This document shows positions 42,713 to 51,417 of a stretch of DNA of 64,000 nucleotides, one piece after another. The position numbers and the translations under genes were made by a program. The stretch is from Bradyrhizobium murdochi (GTDB taxonomy: Bacteria > Pseudomonadota > Alphaproteobacteria > Rhizobiales > Xanthobacteraceae), in assembly GCF_000472965.1 (NCBI RefSeq), contig NZ_AXAU01000011.1:1-64000 (forward strand), written 5' to 3'. Position 1 is the first letter of the stretch, and every line of letters starts with the position of its first letter. The notes under the pieces are model-generated. The model was not told the origin of the DNA and searched no databases. It worked only from the letters and a program-made list of their open reading frames with translations.

Positions 42713-43120
42713 ATGACCGATACCGCAAGCGCCGACGCCTCGGGCGCCGTTACAGGGGGTGTGCGAACGGTGCTGCGGCTGGAGGGATTAGCGCTCTTTA
42801 TCGGTATGACGCTGCTTTATTATATCTGGGACGGATCGTGGTGGGTCTACGCCCTGCTGTTCTTCGTGCCGGACCTCAGCTTTGCCGCCTATCTGGGAGG
42901 ACCGCGAACCGGGGCCTTCGTCTACAACGCCGCCCACAGCTACCTCGCGCCGATGGCGATCATGACCACCGGCTTTGCCACCGCCGCGCCGCTCACACTC
43001 TCGATCGCCATGATCTGGCTGGCCCATATCGGCCTCGACCGCGCGCTCGGCTACGGTCTGAAATACACCCGCGGCTTTGGCTTTACGCATCTGGGGCGGA
43101 TCGGGAAGTCTTCGAACTGA
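42713..43120 (+). CDS. DUF4260 small membrane protein
   Basis: The 135-residue product has three or four membrane helices and the DUF4260 signature: LRLEGLALFIGMTLLYY, LLFFVPDLSFAAYLGGPR, and IWLAHIGLDRALGYGLKY. The start at 42713 has GGGGACC upstream; two earlier ATGs are also in frame. Members are uncharacterised inner-membrane proteins. It is transcribed divergently from pccB and ends 20 bases from the class C-like gene stop. Confidence 0.82.
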   Translation: MTDTASADASGAVTGGVRTVLRLEGLALFIGMTLLYYIWDGSWWVYALLFFVPDLSFAAYLGGPRTGAFVYNAAHSYLAPMAIMTTGFATAAPLTLSIAMIWLAHIGLDRALGYGLKYTRGFGFTHLGRIGKSSN

Positions 43121-43140
43121 CATTGGCAGCATTTGGATCA

Positions 43141-44511
43141 CTAAGGCAGCCGCTTGCCCGGCAGATGCTTGCCGTTCTGATGCAGTGTCAACGACGGCGC
43201 CACGCCGCGCTCTGGCCACGCGAAAGTGATCTGGGCATCGGGCACGCGACTGAAAAACTCGGTCTCGCTCTCGGCGAAGGCCTCGAGCTCTTCCTGACCT
43301 GTCCCCCGCACGAACAGCCGCGCACCTTCCGCACGCACCGTCAGGATGAAGTTCGGTGACACCTCGTAACGTCCGGCATAGGTTGCAAGCACGGCAGGAT
43401 CGATCGGCACCTCGCGGCGAATTTTTGCGAGCGGGTATGCCGCATTGATGAGATGCATGCCAAGCGCGATATTCGGGTTATAGTCAGCCGCATTGGAGAG
43501 CACGATGCAGTTTCGTCGGGTTTTGGTCGAGGAGCCGATGAAGCTTGCATAGCCGCCGGTGCCTCCACTTTTCCAAATCAATTCATCGCCGAACCGCGAC
43601 GAAATGAACCAACCCAACGCCACGTCACTCTCCTCCATCATTGGACGACGCTTGGAAAGTGTCATCTTCAGCGCCGAAGCGACCGACCCGTCGGGATTCA
43701 TGCACATCCGCAAGAATTTCATCAGATCGTTCGCCGTCGAACGGAACGCGCCGGCGCCGGCGAGCACTGAAAAATCCCAATTCGCGACGGGTGTCAGCGC
43801 GGCGCTGTGGCCACGCGCCAGCCGTTGCTGCATCGAGCTCGAAAGCGTGATGCGCGTATCCTCCATGCCGAGCGGCGCGCAAATCCGCGAGACCACCAGC
43901 TCCTCGTAGCTCTTGCCGGCGCGCCGTTCGAGGATGTGGCCGAGCAGGCCGAAACCGAGATTGGCGTATTCGTAGTGGCTGCCGGGCTTGTGTGCGAGCT
44001 TGTGGGTCGAGAGAAAGTCGTAGAGACGCTCGGCTGTGTAGTCGATATAGGGATTGCTCCAATCCTTCGGCGCGAAATTGGACGGCATCCGCGGCAGGCC
44101 CGACGTATACGTCGCAAGGTCCATCAACGTGATTGGCGCCCCCTCGAAATCGGGCATCCTGACACTGGCAGGCAGATATTTCGCCGCAGGGTCATCAGGT
44201 GCGAGCTCGCCGCGCAGCACCATGTCGGCAAACACCAGCGCGGTGAACACCTTGGTGATGGAGCCGATCTCGAACACGGTGTCGCCATCGAGCGGCCGAT
44301 TGTCGGGGGAGCCGGATTGACCATACGCCGTGATGCTGTGCCGGTCCCCGTCGAGGAAGGCGGCAACGAGGCCCATCGTCTCATGCCCGACATCCACCCT
44401 CTCCTTGAGGATGGCGGCAACATCCTGCCCCGGTGACATCTGGGCCCAACCCCAATCCGGCCAAAGCGAAAACGCCAAGCCTCCTAACAGCACCGAGCGA
44501 CGATGCGGCAT
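43141..44511 (-). CDS. Class C beta-lactamase-like serine hydrolase
   Basis: From ATG 44511 the product is 456 residues with a signal peptide (RRSVLLGGLAFSLWPDWGWA). The serine-hydrolase motifs are Ser84-x-x-Lys87 (GSITKVF), Tyr182-Ala-Asn184 and a KSGG motif at 314-317 (LIWKSGGTGGY). A C-terminal DUF3471-like domain follows. These features define the class C beta-lactamase/esterase superfamily. Many chromosomal members are peptidases or esterases rather than resistance enzymes. GGGGGATCG precedes the ATG. A further upstream frame is not needed. Confidence 0.87.
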   Translation of the reverse strand: MPHRRSVLLGGLAFSLWPDWGWAQMSPGQDVAAILKERVDVGHETMGLVAAFLDGDRHSITAYGQSGSPDNRPLDGDTVFEIGSITKVFTALVFADMVLRGELAPDDPAAKYLPASVRMPDFEGAPITLMDLATYTSGLPRMPSNFAPKDWSNPYIDYTAERLYDFLSTHKLAHKPGSHYEYANLGFGLLGHILERRAGKSYEELVVSRICAPLGMEDTRITLSSSMQQRLARGHSAALTPVANWDFSVLAGAGAFRSTANDLMKFLRMCMNPDGSVASALKMTLSKRRPMMEESDVALGWFISSRFGDELIWKSGGTGGYASFIGSSTKTRRNCIVLSNAADYNPNIALGMHLINAAYPLAKIRREVPIDPAVLATYAGRYEVSPNFILTVRAEGARLFVRGTGQEELEAFAESETEFFSRVPDAQITFAWPERGVAPSLTLHQNGKHLPGKRLP

Positions 44512-44716
44512 GCACGATCCCCCTGGTAGCCATGGCAAGCTAATACAACTTGCTCCCGCGCACCAGTCGACCGGACGCGGTCGCCAATGCATTGTCCGGA
44601 TATCGGAGAAGCATCGCTGCAATCTCGGGCACGGAACCTCGCTGCGCACTGTGCCGGTGGAGGAACCGTGAACCCGTTGGGGGCGTTGATTTGCCAAACC
44701 GAAGGAGGCCATCAAG

Positions 44717-45202
44717 ATGTCTGGATATCATTTTGCGCGAACAGCGTTAGTGGCCACATCGTTATGCCTGAGCGGCAGCGCGCTGGCCGCACCCGCCTCG
44801 CCCTTCACCGCCATGGCGGGTACATGGTCGGGCGGCGGCGTGCTCAGCACCAGTGACGGACAACGCGAGCAATTGCGCTGCCGCGCGTCGTACGACGTCA
44901 CCGGAAGGGGCGATCAGCTTCAACTCAACCTGAGGTGCGCCAGCCAGAGTTACAATTTCGATCTCGCAAGCGAAGTCGAATACCGTGGCGGCGCGATTTC
45001 GGGCTCATGGAGCGAAGCGAGCCGTAACGCTTCCGGAACGCTGACCGGCCGCGCCGCCGGCGATCATGTCGAGGCTGCCGCCCGAGGCGACAATTTTTCG
45101 GCCCATCTGTCGCTGACGACCCGTGGCGGCAAGCAGACGGTGTCGATCCAGCCCCAGGGCACGAACGTCACGTCAGTCTCGCTGGCGCTCAACCGCCGCT
45201 AG
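44717..45202 (+). CDS. Exported conserved hypothetical protein
   Basis: The 161-residue protein has a signal peptide cleaved after LSGSALA and a mature beta-rich domain (GTWSGGGVLSTSDGQREQLRCRASY, given in part). It ends in repeating strands (SIQPQGTNVTSVSLALNRR). Two cysteines (LRCRA and LRCAS) may form a disulphide. GGAGGCC lies 8 nt before the ATG. It is transcribed away from the class C-like gene and converges on the class D gene. A lipocalin-like ligand binding is possible but not shown. Confidence 0.72.
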   Translation: MSGYHFARTALVATSLCLSGSALAAPASPFTAMAGTWSGGGVLSTSDGQREQLRCRASYDVTGRGDQLQLNLRCASQSYNFDLASEVEYRGGAISGSWSEASRNASGTLTGRAAGDHVEAAARGDNFSAHLSLTTRGGKQTVSIQPQGTNVTSVSLALNRR

Positions 45203-45229
45203 CCGCCGGTTAGCCTTACTGCGTCATCA

Positions 45230-45333
45230 TCCCCTCATGGTGAGGAGCGCGAAGCGCGTCTCGAACCATGAGGCCCCGTCTGTGGCCTACATCCTTCGAG
45301 ACGCCCGCTCCGCGGGCTCCTCAGGATGAGGGG
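45230..45333. repeat. CTCATCCTGAGGAG/CTCCTCACCATGAGG repeat, copy 4 (reversed)
   Basis: The element starts CCCCTCATGGTGAGGAG and ends CTCCTCAGGATGAGGGG, so it is the other five's reverse complement. It lies between the exported hypothetical protein gene and the class D gene, both of which point toward it. Confidence 0.85.
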
Positions 45334-45356
45334 TCCGCAGCTATGACGCAGCAGAA

Positions 45357-46175
45357 TTAGATCGCGACGATATCGGCGAGGCATTGCTGCACCACCGTCA
45401 TGCGGGCGGCGATGTGGCTTTGCTCCTTGCAGTCCATGTTCATGGCGAACACCGTCTGCTGGCTGCCCTTCTCGGCCCAACCGACCATCCGGCCCAAGGA
45501 CGGCTTGCCCGCTTCCGCGCCCAGCAAGCCGCTCTTGGCGCGGATGGTGGCGTCACCGACCCTCGTCACTGGGAGGATGTCGCGGGTCAATTCCTGGCTG
45601 CGCTTTCCGACCGGCAGCACGCCGCGCCGCAGCCGGTCGACGAAATCGATCTGCTGGATCGGGTCGATGCGCAGGTTGCCCGTCAGCCAGAACTGATCGA
45701 TGCCGCCGCCGATGTCGCGGTTGCCATAGTCGAACAGGTCGACATATTTCTGCATGCGCTCGGCCCCGATGCGGCGCGCGATCTCCTGATACACCGGCAC
45801 CACTGAAGCCGCGATCGCCGAACGCAGCGTATGATCCTTGTTCCAGGGCTCGATGCTGCGCGTCACGCCATCCCACTTGAAGACGTCCTTGTCCGGATCC
45901 TCGACCACACCGGTCTCCAGCGCGATGATCGAATTCGGAATCTTGAAGGTCGAGGCCGGCGGCCTGCCCTCGCCCGAGCGCACCTTGTCGCTGGCGATGA
46001 TGAGGTAGTCGTCCACCTTGTAGCCGACGAAGGTGCCGACGGTGCCGAGATCGAAAAACCGCTTGGAAAGATCGTCGCGAAACTCGCTGCGCTGATAGGA
46101 AACGTTGGCAAGGCCGCGCGCGGGAAACAGCGTGGTCGCGGCAAGGAGACCGAGCGCATAACGACGATTGATCAC
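45357..46175 (-). CDS. Class D (OXA-type) beta-lactamase family protein
   Basis: The 272-residue protein has all class D landmarks: Ser75-Thr-Phe-Lys78 (PASTFKIPN), KWDG at 100-103, and Ser124-Val-Val. Tyr150-Gly-Asn and Lys214-Ser-Gly follow. The N-terminal signal is ALGLLAATTLFPARGLA. It should be periplasmic and hydrolyse or bind beta-lactams. Intrinsic OXA-like genes of environmental bacteria may have low activity. The GTG at 46175 is the probable start, with weak ribosome-binding support. It is flanked on both sides by copies of the 105-bp repeat. Confidence 0.88.
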   Translation of the reverse strand: MINRRYALGLLAATTLFPARGLANVSYQRSEFRDDLSKRFFDLGTVGTFVGYKVDDYLIIASDKVRSGEGRPPASTFKIPNSIIALETGVVEDPDKDVFKWDGVTRSIEPWNKDHTLRSAIAASVVPVYQEIARRIGAERMQKYVDLFDYGNRDIGGGIDQFWLTGNLRIDPIQQIDFVDRLRRGVLPVGKRSQELTRDILPVTRVGDATIRAKSGLLGAEAGKPSLGRMVGWAEKGSQQTVFAMNMDCKEQSHIAARMTVVQQCLADIVAI

Positions 46176-46296
46176 GAGGATATCCGAACTGGTTGAGGAA
46201 TGCCGACGATGCGGATGGCATCGTGGAAAAACTATGACAATCCGCCTGCCAGCCAGGTCCGGCTAGCATCAAATCGCGAAGGCACAGCAAGGCTGT

Positions 46297-46398
46297 CCCC
46301 TCATCCTGAGGAGCCCACAGCGCGGGCGTCTCGAAGGATGTAGGCCACAGACGGGCCTCATGGTTCGAGACGCGCTTCGCGCTCCTCACCATGAGGGG
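46297..46398. repeat. CTCATCCTGAGGAG/CTCCTCACCATGAGG repeat, copy 5
   Basis: It is complete at both ends (CCCCTCATCCTGAGGAG and CTCCTCACCATGAGGGG). Together with the reversed copy at 45230 it brackets the class D gene as an inverted pair. Confidence 0.85.
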
Positions 46399-46412
46399 CT
46401 ATGACAGTAAGA

Positions 46413-46679
46413 CTAGCGTATTCGCCCCGACAGCCGCAGCACGAAGATCAGCACTTCGGCGACCGCCTTGTAGAGCTCCGGCGGAATCTCGTCGCCGATC
46501 TCGACATGCGACAAGGCGCCCGCCAGCACCTCGTTCTCCTCGATCGGAATATCGTGTTCCCGAGCCAGCTCGATGATCTTGGCACCGATGACGCCCTTGC
46601 CCTTCGCCACGACCCGCGGGGCGCCGGTCTTGTCATAATGCAGCGCGACCGCAAGCTTGCTTCTGGTTTCGACGCTCAT
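46413..46679 (-). CDS. FlhB C-terminal domain homologue
   Basis: The 88-residue product matches only the cytoplasmic C-terminal domain of FlhB/YscU export-switch proteins: ALHYDKTGAPRVVAKGKG, EHDIPIEENEVLAGAL and ELYKAVAEVLIFVLRL. It lacks the four membrane helices. The autocleavage motif NPTH, which in full FlhB precedes ALHYD, is also absent. Such FlhX/FhlB-like proteins can partly replace the cleaved FlhB C-terminal domain in flagellar export. Its ATG overlaps the FliK stop codon (ATGA). Confidence 0.85.
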   Translation of the reverse strand: MSVETRSKLAVALHYDKTGAPRVVAKGKGVIGAKIIELAREHDIPIEENEVLAGALSHVEIGDEIPPELYKAVAEVLIFVLRLSGRIR

Positions 46680-48253
46680 AGCGCGCGATCCAGAAAATGA
46701 CCGGCACGGGCGGTGGGCGCGGTCTGCGGCGGCGCGCCGTCGCGGATCACGATATCGCCAGGCCGCAATTCGGCCCGGCTGAGCGCCTCGCTCAGTTGCG
46801 ATGTCCCGGCGCGCAGTTGCTCTGCGGTCGCGGGCCGCTCCGCCCAGATCCGCACTGAAGTCTTGTCGCCGGTCAGCGATATCAGCGCGTGAACCGGACC
46901 GGCCGGCTCGACGTCGAGCGAAAATCGCGCGCGCCACACCCGCTTGACCGCCTCGACGGCCTCGCTGCCGCTATCGCGGGAAATCTCGAACTGCGCCATC
47001 GCGGTGCCCTGCGGCGTCACGAAGGGAATTTCGAAATTCCAGCGTGGCGCCGTGGCGTCGGCTTTCGGCCCCGCATCGACGCGATCAGGCAAGGACGCGA
47101 CCTGCAACAGCGTCTGCCGCGCAATCGCAGCGTCGGTATCATCGAGCAAATGATGCGCGGCCGCCTCGAGCGGCGCATGCGGCGCAATGGTGGGAGAAGC
47201 GATCGGCTGGGCGGCCGGCAGTCCGCCGCGGATGGGCGGCGGCGGCGTGTTGGTATGGAAGGTGACGTCGCCCCGAACGTCTTTCGGCGTGGCTGTGGCA
47301 CTCCTGATTGGAATGCCGAGTTCCTGCAGCGCTTCCTGCAGCAACTTCAGCGTTCCGCCGGCATCAGGCGGAGCCGCAAGTGAGCTTCGGGCGTGGAGCG
47401 GCAGCGCGAGATTTTCGGCTGCAAGCAATCGCGCTTGCGGCAGCAGGACTTCCGGCACATCGACGTTGGGCGACAAAGACGGCGCAAGGCTCGCGGCGGC
47501 CTGTGGCGGCGCAGCTAGTTGTGCGCCGGCCGGTGTCGCCGCCGGCATCGCCGAATTGACGCCGAGCGCCGACTGCAACGTCTGACGCAGCACGATCAGC
47601 GCGGCCTTCAGATCGGGTACGCCGCTTGGGGGGACTGAGCCCGACGCCAGCGACGCCTCGAGGAATATCCCGGACTTCTGGAACGCCGTCTTGATGTCGG
47701 CGCCGTCGAGATTCTGATCGAGACTGGTTTGTTGCGCCAGCACCTGCGCGATCGCCGCCTGCAATTTCGGCGGCAGATTGCTGGACGAAATCGCCGCGCC
47801 CAGATTGGCAAACAACGGCGCCAGGCTATCCTGTTCGGTAACTGCAGCTTGGGCGGCGGCGGAGACGGCCGCGCGCTCCAGCGGCGTCAGCACGTTCTTC
47901 GCCGACACGATGGCCGGCCGATTGACGGCCGCATCGGCCAGCGCATCGGGCGACAACGTGACGGCGTCGGCGGATGCCCCGGCGGCATCACTGCCCTGCC
48001 CGACCACGGCCAGGCGGATGCCGTCCTTGGTCTGCGATACCGCAAGCTGCAGGTTCTGGCCTTGCTGCAACGGAATTTCCGTGGCCACGTCGATCGAGAG
48101 GCTGGCGATCGCAATCCGGACGAGATCGGCGGACAGCACTTTCAGAACCTGGGCGTTGACCACGCTACCCGGCTGCAGCACGAGTTCGGGCGCAATGCCG
48201 CCAGCTTCTTGGGCTGATAGCACCGGGAGAACGGGATTGATCGAATTCGCCAT
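46676..48253 (-). CDS. FliK-family flagellar hook-length control protein
   Basis: The 525-residue product is Ala/Pro/Gln-rich and disordered through its centre. A C-terminal FliK-type domain follows (WNFEIPFVTPQGTAMAQFEI, WRARFSLDVEPAGPVHALIS). FliK measures hook length and switches export substrate through FlhB. The next gene encodes an FlhB C-terminal homologue, which supports this. ATG 48253 is preferred over the earlier starts, which lie in G+C-rich non-coding sequence. No other flagellar gene is in the window. Confidence 0.75.
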   Translation of the reverse strand: MANSINPVLPVLSAQEAGGIAPELVLQPGSVVNAQVLKVLSADLVRIAIASLSIDVATEIPLQQGQNLQLAVSQTKDGIRLAVVGQGSDAAGASADAVTLSPDALADAAVNRPAIVSAKNVLTPLERAAVSAAAQAAVTEQDSLAPLFANLGAAISSSNLPPKLQAAIAQVLAQQTSLDQNLDGADIKTAFQKSGIFLEASLASGSVPPSGVPDLKAALIVLRQTLQSALGVNSAMPAATPAGAQLAAPPQAAASLAPSLSPNVDVPEVLLPQARLLAAENLALPLHARSSLAAPPDAGGTLKLLQEALQELGIPIRSATATPKDVRGDVTFHTNTPPPPIRGGLPAAQPIASPTIAPHAPLEAAAHHLLDDTDAAIARQTLLQVASLPDRVDAGPKADATAPRWNFEIPFVTPQGTAMAQFEISRDSGSEAVEAVKRVWRARFSLDVEPAGPVHALISLTGDKTSVRIWAERPATAEQLRAGTSQLSEALSRAELRPGDIVIRDGAPPQTAPTARAGHFLDRAL

Positions 48254-48330
48254 AATGTGAGGTCTCGGCCAGGGCCAGGCCCGCAGGCTACCCCGCCGCC
48301 GTAAACCTCTCCTTAACCGGCAGCAGGCGC

Positions 48331-49104
48331 TCAGGCCTTCAGGGCGTCCAGAATGGTCACCGCGGCCCGGAAATCGACCTGCCGGGCAGCCCGGCGAGCC
48401 ACCACCTCCTCGTCCACGCCCCATTTCTCGGCGTTCCAGTCATCATCGACATGGGCGGCCGCCCAAACCTGGTCGGAATCGAGGGCCCCGCGCAGCAACG
48501 CCAACGCCAGTAGCGCGGAGCCTGTCAACGTCGTCACCACATGCAGTGCCGCCACGGCCCAGGGGTCGGCCGGAAACACGCTACGGGCGGCCTTGATCGC
48601 CTGCTCCGGCTGAGTCACATGCACGATCCCCTCGGACAGGATGAAATGAGCCCCGAGCTCGTTCGCGGCCCATGACAGCACCGGGTCCCAATGCGCGGCT
48701 TCCCGGGCGACCAGCGCCTCGGGATGGCCGGCGCGGTAGAACAGCAAGTCGGAGCCGAGGTATTTTTCGACATCGTCGGCCACGACATCGACGCGATCGG
48801 CGACTTCGGCGACAGAATTGGCGAAGCGCGTCAGCGGCATGGTCAGTGGATCGATAGTCTCGCCTTGCGCATTCCATTCGGCGGCGATGTGCTCGGCAAT
48901 ACCGCTGGCCGGCGCTACGACCTGGCGGCCGGAAGGCGTGCGGATCGGCTTGCCATCCAACGTCACCGCAAACCCGCCATCGGCCGGCGCGACGCCTGCT
49001 TCCTTGTAGATGCGCTTGCGCTGCGGCGTGCGCGTGGCGCGTCGCACCGCCTCCTCCGGATCGAGCGGAGAATGTCCGGCGACTTCATCGAATAGTTCGC
49101 GCAT
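48331..49104 (-). CDS. ATP12-family F1-ATPase assembly chaperone
   Basis: The 257-residue protein matches ATP12: KRIYKEAGVAPADGGFAVTL, LDGKPIRTPSGRQVVAP, and WNAQGETIDPLTMPLTRFAN. RAGHPEALVAREAAHWDPVL follows. ATP12 binds the F1 alpha subunit during assembly and is found in alphaproteobacteria and mitochondria. The N-terminal 25 residues are acidic. The ATG has a weak ribosome-binding site. It is 77 bases upstream of fliK on the same strand, but the two functions are unrelated. Confidence 0.9.
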   Translation of the reverse strand: MRELFDEVAGHSPLDPEEAVRRATRTPQRKRIYKEAGVAPADGGFAVTLDGKPIRTPSGRQVVAPASGIAEHIAAEWNAQGETIDPLTMPLTRFANSVAEVADRVDVVADDVEKYLGSDLLFYRAGHPEALVAREAAHWDPVLSWAANELGAHFILSEGIVHVTQPEQAIKAARSVFPADPWAVAALHVVTTLTGSALLALALLRGALDSDQVWAAAHVDDDWNAEKWGVDEEVVARRAARQVDFRAAVTILDALKA

Positions 49105-49280
49105 GCAGCCCAGTGGTCAGTGATAATCCAACCCTGACAATACGATATCGGGGGATGCAAATAAAGCTGATGAGGGGGTTGCGGCGAATACTCGTGATTC
49201 TGGTTCCGCTGGCGGCTGGTCGTCCCAGCCTGCTTATGCCGGGTTCCGCTCGTCAGAATCGCCGGTGCGCAACATCTAGA

Positions 49281-49931
49281 CTAGCGACGTGAAAGGATCG
49301 CCTGGCAGAACGCGCTCGTATCGGTCAACACCGCGTCTCCTGCGAATTTCAGCGAGTCGATCGAACGCTGCGCCGCATCGGCGTGTCCGGCACCGCACGC
49401 GTCGGTAATGACGACAGGGATCATTCCGAGGTCAGCGGCGTGGCGCGCGGTTGGCTCGATACCGATTTCCATGGCAACGCCGACGAGTGCGACCGCCGAG
49501 ATGCCGCAGTCGCGCAATGCAATGGACAGCGGCGTGCCTTCAAATGCGGACATCGTGATTTTGTCGAAGATCGCCTCACTCGGACGCGGAGCTACTTCGG
49601 GCGTGATCGCAAATCCCGGCGAGTCGCGCAAAAACCATGGGCTGACCTTGGCCGGATCGTCGACCCGTTGCCAAGCCATCGCCATGCGATATTGAAAGAC
49701 GCCCATCAATTCCTTTGGCAACGACAGGTGCCGCATGAAGAAGATGCGGGCGCCGGCATCTCTCGCCGCCGCAAGGACGTTCGATACCCGCGCAACGATC
49801 TCGTCGGCGTTCTTGAGCTGGCTTAGAATCCCGATCTGCATGTCATAGACGACCAGCGCCAGTCGCGCGGGGGTGCAGATTTCTTCAAGCGTTTGTGGAA
49901 TATCGAGACCGTCAGCGTTTTTCATGGCCAT
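49281..49931 (-). CDS. Isochorismatase-like hydrolase lacking its catalytic cysteine
   Basis: The 216-residue protein has the cysteine hydrolase (isochorismatase/nicotinamidase) fold with Asp30 (VVYDMQ) and Lys124 (FDKITMSAF). The third catalytic position, in the GVAxxxCxE motif, reads GVAMEIGIEPTAR, with Gly157 where the cysteine should be. The enzyme therefore probably lacks amidase or nicotinamidase activity by the usual mechanism. Isochorismatase proper also lacks the cysteine and cleaves the vinyl ether, so such a reaction remains possible. An in-frame ATG six bases later is an alternative start. Confidence 0.82.
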   Translation of the reverse strand: MAMKNADGLDIPQTLEEICTPARLALVVYDMQIGILSQLKNADEIVARVSNVLAAARDAGARIFFMRHLSLPKELMGVFQYRMAMAWQRVDDPAKVSPWFLRDSPGFAITPEVAPRPSEAIFDKITMSAFEGTPLSIALRDCGISAVALVGVAMEIGIEPTARHAADLGMIPVVITDACGAGHADAAQRSIDSLKFAGDAVLTDTSAFCQAILSRR

Positions 49932-50075
49932 CTCTTAGCGGAATTTTTTGCAGGGAAGAACACTAAAATGACTTTGCGGCGCAACTGAAGCGCCGCAGCC
50001 AGCATGTTGAATCAAAACCACCTCGATTCGGGGTCCCCAATCGAACCAGCGACGGAGAGAGGCGTCGACGTCCTC

Positions 50076-51302
50076 TCACTGCTTCTGATAGATCATCTTT
50101 CCCGCCCTGATCGTGTAAGCGACCTTGGCGAGGTTGGTGACGTCGGCGAGCGGATCGCCGTCAAGCACCACGAGATCGGCGTCGAATTCCTTCTCGACCC
50201 GCCCCTTCTTCGCCGCCTTGAAATATTGCGCGGGATTGGTGGTCAGCGTGGCCAGGATCTGGCGTTCCGACAGCGCGCGATGCATCAGCTCAAATTCGAG
50301 CGTGGTATCGTAGAGTTTGGTGAAGCCGACATCGGTGCCGAACAGGACCGGGCCGCCATTGTCGGAGAACGCCTTGACTTGAGCGACGGTCGTCGCGACG
50401 AGGCGCGCAGCGATATCGGGCGCAACGGGAAGTTTTGCAAACAGCGAGAGCGTCGGAACCAGGGCAATGCCCTGCTGCTTGAATCGCGCGAGCTGCTCGG
50501 GCGAATAGACCGCCTCGCCGGGCACCGTGTGCGCCATGATGTCGACGCCGGCGGCGATGACGGCGTCGACGCCCGTCATGTTTTGCGGATGGGCAAATAC
50601 CGGCTTGCCCGCGGCATGCGCTACATCGACGGCTGCCTTGGCGATCGCCGGGTCCATGTTCACGACCGGCTTGCCGGTGCCCTTGAAGGAGCCGGTGAAC
50701 AGTTTCACGCCATCGAGACCGAAGCCCATATAGGTGTACGCCCGTTGCGTGGCTTCTTCCGGCGTGGAAGCTTCCGGCAGCTTGATCTCGGCGGGCAGAT
50801 AGGCGGGGTGGCCGTCCCTGGGGAAGATGCTGCCAGCCGTATAAATATCCGGGCCCGGCACCTCGCCGGAATTGACCCGGCGGCGCAGCGCCAGCGTATC
50901 TCTCCCGTCTGAGCCGATATCCCAGACGGTCGTGAACCCCCACCGGGTCAGCATCGCCTGCATGTGCTCGGCCAGCGGTGCGGCAGGAGCTGAGCCGGCG
51001 TTCTTCCACACCTCTTCCGTGAAATGGACGTGGCTATTCCAGAAACCGGCGACCACGGTCTTGCCGGTGCAATCGATGACACGTGCATCGGAGGGAATTT
51101 GCACCTCGCTGCGGTTTCCGACCGCGCCGATGGCGCCATTAGCAGTGAGAACCACGGCGTCAGCAAGCGGCGCAGCGTCGGGCGAAGCGTAGACACTGCC
51201 GCCGACGAGAGCGAGCATCTGCGCCCGGGCAGAACCAGGTGCGCCGCACGCTCCTATCACAGCGAAAAAGCAAAACGCGAGCCGGACCAGATTTCCGTTC
51301 AT
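50076..51302 (-). CDS. Exported amidohydrolase-family protein
   Basis: The 408-residue product has a signal peptide (about 1-27, ending AQMLA) and an amidohydrolase TIM barrel. The metal-binding HxH is in FWNSHVHF, with further histidines in PVFAHPQN and IMAHTVPGEA. The conserved Asp is in LFGTDVGF. These enzymes (imidazolonepropionase/dihydroorotase type) hydrolyse C-N bonds. The periplasmic or lipoprotein-like location (a Cys at residue 19) points to a dipeptidase or xenobiotic role. The substrate is unknown. It stands alone. Confidence 0.87.
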   Translation of the reverse strand: MNGNLVRLAFCFFAVIGACGAPGSARAQMLALVGGSVYASPDAAPLADAVVLTANGAIGAVGNRSEVQIPSDARVIDCTGKTVVAGFWNSHVHFTEEVWKNAGSAPAAPLAEHMQAMLTRWGFTTVWDIGSDGRDTLALRRRVNSGEVPGPDIYTAGSIFPRDGHPAYLPAEIKLPEASTPEEATQRAYTYMGFGLDGVKLFTGSFKGTGKPVVNMDPAIAKAAVDVAHAAGKPVFAHPQNMTGVDAVIAAGVDIMAHTVPGEAVYSPEQLARFKQQGIALVPTLSLFAKLPVAPDIAARLVATTVAQVKAFSDNGGPVLFGTDVGFTKLYDTTLEFELMHRALSERQILATLTTNPAQYFKAAKKGRVEKEFDADLVVLDGDPLADVTNLAKVAYTIRAGKMIYQKQ

Positions 51303-51417
51303 GCGCGGTCCCCTGCACTTGACGGCCTGATGTTAGGACCGTCCGGATCGCACAATATCAAATCAGCGTGTTTTTGCGTTTGACAGTTATTGCGCCAGCC
51401 GGTGCGTTGCGTACCTG

